In this document: positions 11,767 through 23,348 of the stretch, piece after piece | Position numbering within the stretch: the first letter of the stretch is position 1 | Layout: every line of letters begins with the position of its first letter | DNA from: Albugo candida | Lineage: Eukaryota > Oomycota > Peronosporomycetes > Albuginales > Albuginaceae | Direction: 5' to 3' | Assembly: GCA_905220665.1 (NCBI GenBank) | Contig: CAJNAR010000002.1 | Coordinates: 186,001 to 250,000 of the forward strand | DNA: 64,000 bases | The notes under the pieces: generated by a model | Database searches by the model: none | The model's input: only the letters and a program-made list of their open reading frames with translations | What the model was told of the DNA's origin: nothing | Program-made: the position numbers and the translations under genes

Positions 11767-11995
11767 TTGTAAAGGATCTCATTACACTGTTTATATGGTT
11801 CTTCAAATACCTTCTTTATCCTATCATTAGCCCCTGACCGTGTCAATATCATTTAGGTCTGGCTTCAAACCTAGGGAAGCAGATATTTTCCAAGCTTTTT
11901 ATCTTGGGTGGGCTCGAACCGCTACCCACACTACCGTGGATACCACCAGCAGGGGATTCGCGCGCTCAGAATAAGCTGGGACGAACCCCAAGTGT
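11767..11995 (-). repeat. tRNA-derived SINE, copy c (diverged)
   Basis: Minus-strand copy, more diverged than the others. The body and tail are clear, but the tRNA-like head has lost part of the A and B boxes. A 10-bp imperfect flanking repeat (TAGGCTCATT versus TAGGTTCATT) is compatible with an old target duplication. Confidence 0.75.
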
Positions 11996-12632
11996 CTAGG
12001 TTCATTATGTATGCACACGCAGCAGTTGACAAACGTATGACTGAGAATTTGAGAAAATCTAGATTTTTAATCTACTAGTGATCGTCTCGATTGAAATAAG
12101 AATAGAGCTCTGTCTGGATGAAGCAGCTGCGACTTCGCGCTTTGCAACATTGAAGGTGCATTCATTCGTTGAAATTAAAAATTGTGTAAGGCATTGAAGC
12201 CAATGTTCTCCTTCGAACCGATTCTTCTGGTGAATATGTAACGATTACACTAAACTTGCTTCTCTCCTTGAAATAGAGTTGCAAATCGACTGAATATAGT
12301 GTGATCAATATTACTTGATTTTCCTTTCACGGATGTCTTAGATGGCTCATTCAAATTCATTCAGCAATTGGATCTTGACTGACTACGCCGATGCAACCAC
12401 AACGGCTCTCACGCATTCTCGCGTTGGCTTTTGCAACGTGTCAGCTGCACGTGGATTATGATGAACTTTATAAACGACTATACCGCCTGATAGTTAGACG
12501 GATCCGTACTCTGTACAGTTATTTTTTACATTATTACACCCGCTTTCTCGATGGAGCAGGGAAGGAACGGTTGACCGTCACGAAGATTGATACTCCCGGT
12601 ATCGTCTTTGCCATCACTGCATCATGGCGTGC
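11996..12632. other. No gene seen
   Basis: Unique-looking AT-rich sequence between SINE copy c and the copia insertion. A short frame opening at 12,391 runs into the copia LTR and is not credible as a gene. Confidence 0.5.
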
Positions 12633-12686
12633 ATTACCGTTCAAATATGCTCGATATATCATATAAAAGAGATTCTGACCTTTATG

Positions 12687-14768
12687 GCTGTGACTATTGC
12701 CACAGAGGTTTGGACCAATGCCATAGACAAAACATCTTCGATTAGCGAATTTGTGTAAACTAGTATGATTGGCTACTTTGTGTAAACCAATGTGATTCAT
12801 CGATAGGATGACTATATTACAGCGTCAACCTAAGATACATGTTAGAATTTCCTCTATGATATTTTTCTTGCAATTATCAGAATCCGAGAGGGGTCCTGCT
12901 GCACCATGAGCTCTGCAAAAGCAATTTTGAGCATTTCCTTGGGTTTCATAATTCAAAACTAGATCAATTGCGTCCCTTCGATCCATTTGTTGCCGGGGGC
13001 TCCCTTTGAGGCGTGCAATAACTGGCTCTTGCAAATTTTTTGCAATTTGTTGCGAAAGTGGCTGAAGTTCGTCGAGTGTTGTTCCATGCTGATGGTCTGG
13101 CAAGGCCCCAAATCAGTCGGCTACTTGATCAAGTAACATCGGGACACTTTTGGCTGGCCTCAACGGAAGAGGACTTAGTTGGTGCAGCTTAGCCAAGTGC
13201 CAATGCGGATGGATGTAGCTCATTCGCAAGTTTTGCTTTGACGCAGGTATTGACGCAATTTGTGCATGCAGGGAAGACCCCAGATTATCATTCAATAGCT
13301 AGGTATAACTTTTCGCAGCTCGAAAGAAGGTTGTTCATGCTAGTTAACATGTATTGCTTGATCATGTGGGGAGAACTTTCACCGCGCGAGGTTTCAGTAT
13401 GATCGAAATGCGCTATAAATTCAGTCCAAGCAGCAACAAACACTTGTTTGTAGGGAATCCATATTTCAATAATGTATATGATGATTGCACTGTCTACAGT
13501 AATTCAAAACGTTTCCATATGTCATCAAAGGAGCCTTCTGTTTTTTCATACATGATTGCCCTCCTTTCCTTCATGAAGGCTGTCCATTTTTCTTCTATTA
13601 GAACATATGCTTTGCATTTTTTCACTAGGTCTTGTTCAATATGCCATACACATAAAAGAATTTGGGAAACGGGGGGGGGTTGAATTCTTGTAATCAGCAC
13701 AAGCTCGGGATCAAGGATATGAACTAAAAAGATGTTCATTGCTGAAGGGTATAAGGATTGACTCTCGTTCGTCATGAAAACAAATGCGACAGTAAATATT
13801 TTATACATTGCCGAGCACCCAACGAGATGCAACAACGGAAGCTATAAAGCATTTGTCTTGTATTTGGAATCCACCAGAAAAATGTCATGGTGACTCCTAC
13901 CCATCTCTGTAGATCTTGAATGGGCACAGTATAGGTAACAAATTTTGCCATTTTCATTTCTCACTGTTGTTTCAAAATCAAATTGCAGTCTGCAAAATTT
14001 CTGTACAAGAGCATCTATCGATTATCGGCCTTCTGAAGCTTTGAGGATTGCGGCTCTAGTCCACGATCATTCCGCAAACATGTTTGAATGTTTTTCGTGG
14101 GGACCCCAGCATGATAGAATCCAGCTATTGTCTTTTCCATTTCTGGATCGAGTCTGAGGTTGACAGGATGGGCACTTATGGAGGTGGATGGCATATGGTT
14201 ATGATCCTCTTCAGTCAAATGGAATGTCCAATACAGTTTATCCTGTGTGGCTTTCAAGCGGAATAGACAATTGGCAAGTAATGTCGAGGTCTATCGTGTT
14301 CTAATCTCATCACTAGACCAATCCGATTGCGGTATGACCCTCCTAGGTCACATTTGTAATGTACCGTATAGTGACAACCACACTGCTTGTCGGATGATTT
14401 TTTGTCACTATACTATAGCCTTGGGTGACAGCGAGTTCATTTAATGCCTTTTCCATCGATTTAACAGAAGTACATTCAATTACAACAAGTCCGTTTGGTG
14501 GCTACAGAAATTGTTATGAACAATGACATCAGATTCTTTCGTGTATATTGATTCTGTTGTTTGCTTGAAAGCCGTAAATATTCGCAACTCAATGAATCTT
14601 GCTGCGTGGTAGGAAGTGAAGCGAGGAATTGCGAAAACCTCGAAACTTGTAAGGTGTTGTGTATCAATCTTACGTCGACGCAGTATTATATAAAATAAGT
14701 TTACACAAATTAGCCGATTGGACATGTTTTGTCTATGGCATTAGTCAAAACGCCTGTGGCCATAGTAC
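12687..14768. mobile_element. Mutator-like (MULE) DNA transposon inserted in copia LTR
   Basis: Terminal inverted repeats of about 70 bp: left 12,687-12,760 and right 14,699-14,768. Both contain AATGCCATAGACAAAACA and, at the inner edge, the TTGTGTAAAC/GTTTACACAA pair. The presumed 9-bp target duplication is ACCTTTATG (12,678-12,686) versus ACCCTTACG (14,769-14,777), 7 of 9 matching. Nine-bp duplications and long terminal repeats are typical of Mutator-like elements, and the interior encodes a degenerate MULE transposase. Confidence 0.8.
12825..14660 (-). pseudogene. MULE transposase, frameshifted
   Basis: Fragments in successive minus-strand frames read like the N-terminal FAR1/MULE-type region (FTSYHAARFIELRIF near 14,600; LTEEDHNHMPSTSISAHP near 14,200). 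The transposase core follows (YKIFTVAFVFMTNE near 13,790 and QILLCVWHIEQDLVKKC near 13,640). A C-terminal proline/lysine-rich tail is at 13,100-12,830 (ARLKGSPRQQ). The WHI block after the LTDR-like segment is characteristic of MULE transposases. Several frame changes make it non-functional. Confidence 0.75.
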
Positions 14769-15479
14769 ACCCTTACGTTATACCTACCTATGGCTCCCGC
14801 ACATGCGTGCTCCTAACTGAGAACACCCCGTGAGTTTCTCACCAATTATTCGTCTGGGATTGGCCTTAAGCCTTGTCTATTCTGTGCAACTACCAGAGGA
14901 TAAAGGTTGTGTCGTTTGTCGCATCCCGCACCGTTTCGTGTGTAAGTTCTCATTTCGCAAACACACACCTTCAGCATACTCATTTCATCTTAACAATCCT
15001 ATTCGGCTGCAGTATCACCACTTCGCCTACTTGATGCTTCGGCTTCTGCACCTGTTATAAGGCTCATCAGCTGGCACGGTGACGCGATTTTGCCACATCA
15101 CTGGACTTCGTCTATAGGTCTGCAAGTTGCAGTACCGACCGCACGTACTTTGCCCATATAAATTCGCCTTTCGTGTACTCATGCATAGCCTTGTGTCCCA
15201 CATTGATGTGTTTCGCCTTCAGGGACGATCTCTCACCTTCTAGCTGCTTGATTGCGGCTTAATTGTAGACGTGCAGCGTCATAGGCAGTTCGGGATCCAT
15301 CCCAATTTCGCATAGCATTTCTCGTATGTCAAGAAGCTCCTACGTCTCTTTCAACGCGGCGACAAGATCTGCTTTCACGGTGAAGAGCGAGATGCCACTT
15401 TTTTTTTGCCCTCTGGCTTATTGTCATTCAGAATGCCCCGCCAGTTAGCCACTGACGTTCCACCTTGTCGCCAGCAAAG

Positions 15480-18400
15480 ACAAAATCTGAGTAGGACTCT
15501 AGATAAACGTCTTGCCCGCGCTCTTCCCAGGGGTCAGGTTCAACTCGAAACCACGGATACCATTAATGTATTGCGAAATACGCTTGGCAGCTTTATAATC
15601 AGTAATGAGTGACTGGTACGTCTGGCCGGTAGTCTTGTGAACGACGAACGCCATGTCTGGCCGTGTGCAGCGCGCTACCACAGTTATTTCCAAACAAGAG
15701 ATTGAAACCTTATATGCTTGGTCCATCGCTGACTTCAGCGATCAGCAGCGCACTGTCTACAATTATCCGACTCCCTGCTTGAACGTATCACTCTGCATCC
15801 ATCCCTGAGAATGGGAAATTGTACACTTAATGTCGGACCTAATTTCGCCGATGCAACTTCGCAACAATCTGACCCAGCAAGAGCGTGGGTCGAATTCGTA
15901 TCTTCAAGTTTGTGCTCTCTCCGAAGGTCGCCGATGGCGCCTTCCCGATTGACCACATAACTGCCATCGTCGTCAACGTTTACTTGCATCCTCGTCACGG
16001 ATCCTAAATCCTTGATGAACAGGCTGCCAAGACTCGCGAAAAAACGGTCAATAGCTTCCTTGTTTGCGCGTATCTCGATTATATCATCAACATATACTGC
16101 GACCACGACGAGGTCGGTTCCATCCATCTTCTAGTACAAACACATGCCCGAAGCTCACTGCTTGAAACTGGGCCATAGCAGGCGCGTGTGTAGCACTTGG
16201 CTACACATCCCTCCCTTCTGTCTAAGGCCTTGAAGGCTCTCGCAAAGTTGCAGCACAAGCTCACTCAGGTTTCCTGATGTCAGTTTCTTGAGAGCGTTGC
16301 TGAATACTACCATCGCTTGAGGCACGTTCAATATAATTTCGATAGCGGCCTCTTTGGCGCCCTTTACGGAGGTGGTAGGGATGTCTTCATGCTTTGCACC
16401 GACTCCACATGTAGCCGCAAGAGCAAGTACCACCATGACGGTTGACATTTCCATGACGGCAGCAAATGTGAAGAAGAAGTCCGCTTTAAAACCCTTTTTG
16501 TTTCTACACGCTACGAGTTGTGCTATCAGTTGCTCAACATCTGCGTCGGCATTTGTCTTCATCCTATAAACCCACTTTTTGAGGTGTTAATTGCAATCGA
16601 ATAGACGATTAGGAGGCGCCAGACGTCGTTACTTTCGAGGGCTACTAATTCTTCGTGCATTGCAATTTTCCAGTCCTTCCTTTTCGCGTTTCGCATTGAT
16701 TCGCCGCAGTTCTTCGATTCAGTATCATACACGTGAATGACAAACCGCGTGTTTATTACCGCCTCCTCTTGCGCAGCGGCTTGGTCGCCCCGCGCGTAAC
16801 ATGTAACAAGCGCGTGCACGTTTTCTTCTGGGACTCGTTGCTGTGCACGTTTGAAGTTGCTTCCTGTGCCGGTTCCGAAGCTGTCGCGCACGATGCCGGC
16901 GGTGTCGCTGGATGCATTCTAAGAATCCTGGTGATTTCGTTCAATTGCACGCTGGAGCTTGCTGTTCTGCTCGTTACTGAGCGTCAAATGTTTTCTACAT
17001 GCTGTGATATGATAACGACGTTGCCTTTCTTCAAGTAGACTCTGAATCCTTTGGTCTCGTCGCTCCTCCTGACGATGATGACGACTAACGTTCGTTGCTT
17101 GAAGAAACTACTGCGCGGGTCTCGGTAAGCTGTGCAAAAGGATACGAAAACTACTACATCGCGAATGTCTGGGTCACCTTGGTAAGTACTTGGAGTGGGG
17201 ATACATAGAGTATGTTTGAACTCGTAGAACTTGGGTTCAAGATATAGGTTACGCAACCGACGGTATCGCTCCAGAATAAAAAAGGCAATTGGCTTGCGAA
17301 GATCGTGTAACGCACCCTGATGAGCACGGTCGGATACATTCGCACTCCCTTCCCGCTCGACGCTTGTTTTCGTTCTATAGATACCTGGAGGGTAAGGCCG
17401 TTGCGCTTGCATAACAGGTCAACGTTCCGTTACTCTGTACCACTGTCCGCTCTTAGTACATGTATACGCCAAGTCCATCGCTTTTTGAAAACCCCCAGAA
17501 ATTGTTCAAACTTCTTTGCAGCCTCTTCTTCGTCTGAGCCAGTAACACGGGACAGTAGTTGGACTTGTGGTCGACAAAGTCCATATGGTACTGGTTGCCT
17601 TGGCGATCCTTAGGCGTCCTGGGTCCATTCAAATCTGAAAAACTAGGCCACACTCCTGTCGATTGATGATTTGAAGATATTGTCTTTTCTCGTTTTTTGT
17701 CTGCTTAACTTCGGCGCACGACAGATAAGAAGCGTCATACTTTGCATGTCTGGCGTAGGACCTGCCTTTGCTTCGTCAGACAGGATTGACATGAGGAACA
17801 CAGCTAGAGTGTTCTTTCCATCCAAATACGCCACTTTCTGAACATAGAGAACATTGCTTTTCATCTCTAAATCGAAACCCACCGCTCCGTACGCATTTGA
17901 CGAACGTGCGTGTTGCAGGACAAGCTAAGTCGCAATATAAACGTCGATGAGCTTGACCGTGCGCTCCTTTCCTTACACCATCACAAATAGGCAGACGCTT
18001 CCCACTATTCTTATGCTTAATGTCTCTCCATCCTCCATGTTAAATCAAAGAGTGTACTTGTTTGCGTCCTCCAACAAGCTTTTGTCGTTCACAAGGTGTT
18101 GACTCGAGTCGCTATCCAAAATCCACACTTGTTCGATTATTGTACCGGGGAGTAGATCCACGCTCTTTCTGTAGTTTCGAAATCTTGATCTTTCTTCCGA
18201 CGTGGTTCATAGCCCGAACAGATCCACATCATCCCTACCGCGACGTCCACCGTCGTTCTTTCTGTCTCAGATGCGACAATCAGCCTTGATATGCCCGGTT
18301 TCCCGGAGCTTAAGCGTGTGCGCGTCTCTTTCCTTGTTGACAACTCGCCTACATGAGAAACGAATCGCGTTCTATTGCATGGCTTCTGCGCGTCTCAAGC

Positions 18401-19250
18401 TGCACGCACAGTTCAAAGAGACCAAGCTCCTCGGCTTGAATCAGACAGTCGGTCTTCAAATTGTCGTACTTGGCCATAAGTACTATGCTCAAGTCTTTTG
18501 TTGTGTAGTGCACAATTTTGTCGAGCACTTTTTCATCCGCTCCACCGAATGCATCACTGACCCTGACCATTCAAAAATATTGTTTTGGCCAGATTTGCTT
18601 ATGTTTCTTACGCGCCGTGAAGAGCTGTATTTGCTGGGACGCTTTAATAGTGATCTTAAAAGTCTGCCGTAGCCTTTTCATGACGTAATCTATGCGTGGG
18701 TAGCTACGTACACTAAGCACCCAACAGCTTGTTTTAATAGCACTCTGCAGTGACATTCAAATAGCGTCTTCGCAAATCGCATTTGACTTCTTCGGAGACA
18801 GCAAACTGCACGCGTATTTGGGCCATCGTGACCTATCCCAGGGACGTTCGCCCCCAACAAGGAACCCAGAGATAAGCCTATGGTACAGGTCGCTCTCATC
18901 AAAGTTTCTGATTGCCAGCTTCCGATGACGCGCGAACGGCAATATATACACAGATTCCTCTTCCTGTAGATCGTGCGGCTGCCCCTGCTGCGCGGGGAAC
19001 ACTGTCGCGGCTCCGTTGCCATGTTATGTCGTCCAAGCGGCTCAACGTGCGCTAGTTGCAACGGCAAAACTGTTTGTCTCCTCGGCGGCCAGCTACCAAG
19101 CGGTTCTAGGTGCATTGGCTTGTCGTTTCCTATCTTGCGCCCGATCAGGGAGGTAAGTAGACCGCCCTTGATCGCGCCAATAAGTCGCTCGTCCTCGTCG
19201 ATCTGCATGAGACGCTTTCATGCGCTTCATGCGACCTTCGAGCCCCAAGA
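15480..19250 (-). pseudogene. Copia gag-pol remnant
   Basis: Minus strand, in element order. A gag-like region and a damaged zinc knuckle (ETGHIKADC, about 18,300-18,260, in a shifted frame) come first. Integrase follows, with LNGPRTPKDRQGNQYHMDFV near 17,610-17,550. The RT start is near 16,690 (WKIAMHEELVALESNDVW), the RT catalytic box VYVDDI near 16,090, and RNase H near 15,670-15,500 (RCTRPDMAFVVHKTTGQTYQ). Frames change repeatedly. The region is visibly richer in GC than the adjoining DNA, as expected for a recently foreign element. Confidence 0.8.
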
Positions 19251-19388
19251 GTGTCTTGAGGGATTCTCACTCACGTGCACGCCCCTGTCGTGAGCTGGCG
19301 GGTCGACAACTATGGCAGGCGCTGTCACACCCCTTACGTGTCTCGTAGCCGGCGGTGCCTGTGAGGTGTAGATGGTGTGGCTGTGATC

Positions 19389-19407
19389 TGTAGCTGGGCT
19401 CATAGCC
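19389..19407 (-). promoter_or_regulatory. Primer-binding site complementary to tRNA-iMet anticodon arm
   Basis: Immediately inside the 5' LTR (element sense) the plus strand reads TGTAGCTGGGCTCATAGCC. It matches the anticodon-stem region of an initiator methionine tRNA (GCTGGGCTCATAACCC in typical eukaryotic sequences) rather than a tRNA 3' end. Priming by a tRNA-iMet half molecule is known for Drosophila copia and yeast Ty5; the same strategy is inferred here. Confidence 0.6.
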
Positions 19408-19665
19408 TGTTCAAATATGCTCTGACTATGATAAAAACAGGGATTCCCACCTTTATGGTATACCTACCTACAGCGCATACTCTTCAGTGTTCCTAACTGC
19501 TGACACCCCGTAAGTTGCTCACCAATCAATCGGATGGTTGTTGCCCGAACGCCTTGTCTATTGTATGTAGATACCAGAAGAGAGAAGGTTGTATTGCCAG
19601 TCGCATTCCGTACCGTTTCGTTGTAGGTTGTCATCACCCTTCGACGTACTCCTTTCCTCTTAACA
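19408..19665 (-). repeat. Copia 5' LTR, intact 258 bp
   Basis: Begins TG and ends CA on the plus strand (TGTTCAAATATGC ... CTTAACA). It is directly followed by the ATTAC target duplication and directly preceded by the primer-binding site. It is homologous throughout to the interrupted left LTR. Confidence 0.85.
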
Positions 19666-19987
19666 ATTACAACGCTTGCATGATTCTTATTGCTAAAAAA
19701 AAAGAAGAAAGATGATCTGTTCGATCAGATCAAGCCTTAAGATGTCCCTGGTCCGTTGATTTCGGCCCTTCCGTAATTCATAAGAAAGAAGACGATTTGC
19801 ACTGGGTCGGTATGGAAGGATAAGCCTTGGTCTGTGTATACCAAGAAAATCATCTAGCTACAAATGACTGCAGATAGTGTCTGATGGAAAACAGGAATTC
19901 AATACTTGGATACTTCCGCTTCTGGCATGGCACACACACAAATACAATATACTTAATCGCTTATGTTATGCACACATCGCTTGAGAC

Positions 19988-20810
19988 ATGAAATTATCGG
20001 CGGTTGCCTTGCTTTTTTTTCTTGGCGTTTGTAGTAGATACGAGCACAAAGCTCAAGCTTTATCTGATGCGTGTCAAATGATTCATGATCCACAAGTGTC
20101 GCTATATTCTGCATCGAAGACGCCAGACAAACAACATACGTCATCAAGCAAATCGGAAAATAACAATCTCATAAGTTACCAAGTAGGGTTTCTCCTAAGA
20201 ATTTCCCCAAGGACCCTGGAAGGGAAGCTGCAGTATACTGGAAAATCAAGTCTTCTTTGCAAGACCAGATGAGCAAAAGCATCGTGTATTTGGATGAAGA
20301 TGAGTGCTACCTTCTTGAAGTCTACGTTACTTTTGGTTTGGAATCCAGAGGGGTCCATTCCGCCCACGAAAGGATCGTATGATGTTTTTATTTTGGAGAA
20401 AGCTTTTTTAGCGACCTGTTACTAGCATTACGGATCAAAATTCGACATTCCAGCGTTCCGACATCAAGGTGTGTTGTATACTTCAAATGGGGCTATGATT
20501 CCACTTATCACAGCAAATGTGTGGAAGCATACTCTGAGACTTTGTACACATGCAGACTATGTATCATGGAGTTGTTCCAAAGTTGGAATCCGATTTGTTT
20601 TCTCTATCACCTGACAGGGCAAATTCGGTCACCACGAGCAGAAAACCTTCCTGCAGTAAATTTCAATGCATCGACAATATTGCGTGCGATCTCTGCACAG
20701 CTAAGAAAGAGAATACGTTAGAGTTATCAATATTAGATACTCAAGAAGCTCTTTCCAGAATTTTTCAAGGCAGTCTGGAGATGAGGTCTCTGCTGTAATG
20801 GCTCACTTAT
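19988..20810 (+). pseudogene. Secreted-protein-like gene, broken
   Basis: The frame starting at 19,988 opens with a good signal peptide (MKLSAVALLFFLGVCSRY) followed by a polar segment, and stops at 20,272. Coding-like sequence continues in other frames: SIVYLDEDECYLLEVYVTF near 20,280-20,335, stopped at 20,380, then a cysteine-containing segment near 20,670-20,800 (CIDNIACDLCTAKKEN) ending at 20,798. No single splice scheme I tried joins the pieces. I read it as a decayed gene for a secreted protein, possibly effector-like; no family recognised. Confidence 0.45.
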
Positions 20811-22120
20811 AGTACTTGAAGTGCTTCGTTCAGATACACAATGTGAAATTCCTATCAACATCATACTCGTACGTCTGGATGCAGCCAAAAAGTGGTCCGC
20901 GGACTTGTGATTGTGGAGATTTCTATTAAGTACGATTATTCATCATGTACAAGCGCTTCAATCAAGCTCTTACGATGCTGCTATGGAGAATCTTCGTGGA
21001 TCGCCACCACTTTACTTTGAATATGACTCGGAAAATGGGTACCACCTCTTCTTGAAGTAGGATACAGTCCATGGAGAGTAAGATTAAATAATTGGAAATA
21101 GGTAGCTCAAGTACTTGAAAATTCAAGCTTTTTCATACCGATGGCATAACCAAAGTTTTGATTACTACATGTTCCTTGTTTTTCGAAGTCTTGATGTCGA
21201 AATGGTTCATTTTGACCTACGCATATAAAACAGGGAAATGAGATTCCTTCATTGGAGTTTATGTTGCAAAATTTGGCTCCTTCGTCAAGCTCTGCTAATT
21301 TCAGAGTAAGAAACGAAGCTTTAATTTGATGTGTATGATACATAAAGTATGTCAAGTGCATGTTGGGCGTCTTCGATACGGTCATTTCGCATAGCCTTGT
21401 ACCAGATAGACGAGATACTATTTTCTCCTCTTTCTATTCCGCATGACAAATACTTTCAGAAATGATTACGTCAGAATAGAATTGGGTAATCGATAACGAT
21501 AACTTGTCTTTTGCTCCGAAAAAAAAGAATGTTGTCCAAATATACAACGCATCTGCGGTACACTTTTCTAAACGAATAAATCTGGTTTTGTAAATTAAAA
21601 CAGTTGCACATCACTCTGGAAACCGCCTTTCTATCGAAAAGAGACAATCGGAATGATATTTCGAGGCCATTTCACGTCAGACGCGAGACCATAGCCATGG
21701 AAAAAGTTTGCGACAATTTTGTCTTCATCATGATTTGATACCTCGGTCTTGATTCGGGAGGTATCATAACAAGTTGGCAACTCTTCTCTTTATCGATTTT
21801 TGCTTGATGCGCGTATCTCAATCTGTAAGCGTCTTAGCATGGGTACTGACACGCCATGCAAGCTGTGATCCACTACAAGCACAACGATATACGATTGCAC
21901 TCGAACATGCCCAGGCATCATCTTCAAAATATGCGTTGCCAGGATACAAAGATTGTCAGCATTACCTTTAACATTCCGCGGGAGTACAAAGCGTGACTAT
22001 CGATGACCACGAGCCGTCGAGTCTTAATATAACAGTCATGTCTACATCTCTTGGATTTAAGCGTGTGGAAACTCATTGCAATGCAGAGATTTTGTGTGAC
22101 AAATTGGTATTACTGCGACC
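20811..22120. other. Fragmentary coding scraps, no confident gene
   Basis: Short coding-like pieces occur on both strands. On the plus strand near 20,950-21,057 a frame ends YFEYDSENGYHLFLK before a stop. On the minus strand at 21,385-21,107 a frame contains FPCFICVGQNEPFRHQDF. On the plus strand at 21,993-22,120 a frame starts MTIDDHEPSSLNITVM and shifts near 22,125. They may be remnants of the genes on either side. Confidence 0.35.
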
Positions 22121-22123
22121 TAA

Positions 22124-23348
22124 AACAAATCCGTTACAGAAAAGCAACAGCTTGCAACTGTTTCCGAGATCAATGAAGATGAGGAACATGAAAGTAATAC
22201 ACACGTTGAATATGATGAAGAGAGTCAAGTCGTCTGTTTAACGCAACGTCACAACTTTGCGTCAGAAAAATGTAGAGTTTGTATGCGCGAAAAAAGTCGG
22301 TCCAGTACGCTCGGCGAATTCCAGATGGCACATGGTATTTATCTGTACTTTGTATACGTACTGTCCACATCAACCACGAATGATGTCACTGCCGATACTT
22401 GCAGTGCAACTAGGGCTTGTTAACTTTTCTCAAATGATATCTACATGGCTGGACGATGTCAAGCGGTCCACAACAAGGAAGCCTCCAGCTATAAGCCTCC
22501 AACTTTTATGGATACGATACATCCACCTCAAAGCCATTATGGAGAGACTCAACTACATATGCCGGAAACCTCGAAAATTTTAAGCTGTATAAAGATTACG
22601 TTTCACCAATTTGAAAAAGACAAACCACATCACTTCTATCGTCAGATCGCAAAAGCCATGACGACCTTATCATTGCATTCAACGGATCGACATATTTACT
22701 GGCTGGTCAACGACGTTGATCCAAAACCGCATGTTTTTTTACTGATACAATCAGAAAGTTCTGTTTCTGAGCAGGAGGATCCGGAATATTTATTCAATAT
22801 TGAACATAGCCGCGTGGAATTTTGTTACAACGGATATCAACAGCAATTTGATACATCACTGCTTGGCGATCAGATCTCCGTGTACGGATCAAAAGGAGAC
22901 CTTTCACCCATGACGGATCGATATAGTGATTGTGTTCTGGCGTACTTCCACAGTTCGAACAAATGTTCGGATTGCCTTAAGCGAAAGTTTGGAACGGCAT
23001 CACAAACATCGAAAATTACACATCTAGTCATGATCGATGACAATCATTTTACTGAGAAATCAACAATTTCGGATTGTATCACCGAATCGATTGGAAAGAA
23101 TGTATGCAGGTCGGTTTTTGTTCATTCCGAACGAAATATGTAATTATGATACCGACCTGCAAAAAGAATTAATAGCACTCTCCTCTCTCAAAGTGTTGAG
23201 AGAAGAAATGCAATCGCATCTCTCCTTTAAAAAAAGCGACCAGCGAAAACACACGGTCATAAAACTTTACAAGAAAGCGAAATCATTACCAGTAAAGAAA
23301 CTTAGTCGATGGTTTTCAGAAATAAGGTTGGGCTCAGGAATCGTCTGA
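22124..23348 (+). pseudogene. Unrecognised gene, probably spliced or frameshifted
   Basis: A frame open from about 22,124 encodes an acidic stretch (VSEINEDEEHESNTHVEYDE) and a CxxC segment (CRVCMREKSR). A stop lies near 22,428, but removing 45 bp (GTTAACTT...GTCAAG, about 22,420-22,464) keeps frame and joins it to a frame running to 23,143 (RHIYWLVNDVDPKPHVFLLI). From 23,110 the plausible coding frame shifts to one ending at 23,348 with a lysine-rich tail (IKLYKKAKSLPVKKLSRWF). I cannot join this last step with normal splice sites, so one real frameshift is likely. No family recognised. Confidence 0.4.

Larger units (their letters stand above)
12638..14995 (-). repeat. Copia 3' LTR, interrupted by the MULE
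   Basis: LTR sequence is present at 12,638-12,686 and resumes near 14,778-14,995. The two parts together align with the intact 258-bp right LTR at 19,408-19,665. Shared landmarks include TTCAAATATGCTC, ACACCCCGT, GCCTTGTCTATT and TTAACA. The break falls in the LTR motif ACCTTTATGGTATACC. Confidence 0.85.
12638..19665 (-). mobile_element. Ty1/copia LTR retrotransposon with nested MULE
   Basis: Two direct copies of an LTR flank a minus-strand copia pol region. The right LTR (5' LTR in element sense) is 19,408-19,665, 258 bp, starting TGTTCAAATATGC and ending TTAACA. The left LTR has matching ends at 12,638 (TG changed to CG) and 14,995, but is split by a 2.1-kb transposon. A 5-bp target duplication, ATTAC, occurs at 12,633-12,637 and 19,666-19,670. 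Domain order gag, integrase, RT, RNase H defines the copia group. All coding domains are frameshifted. The two LTRs differ at many positions, so the insertion is old. Confidence 0.9.
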
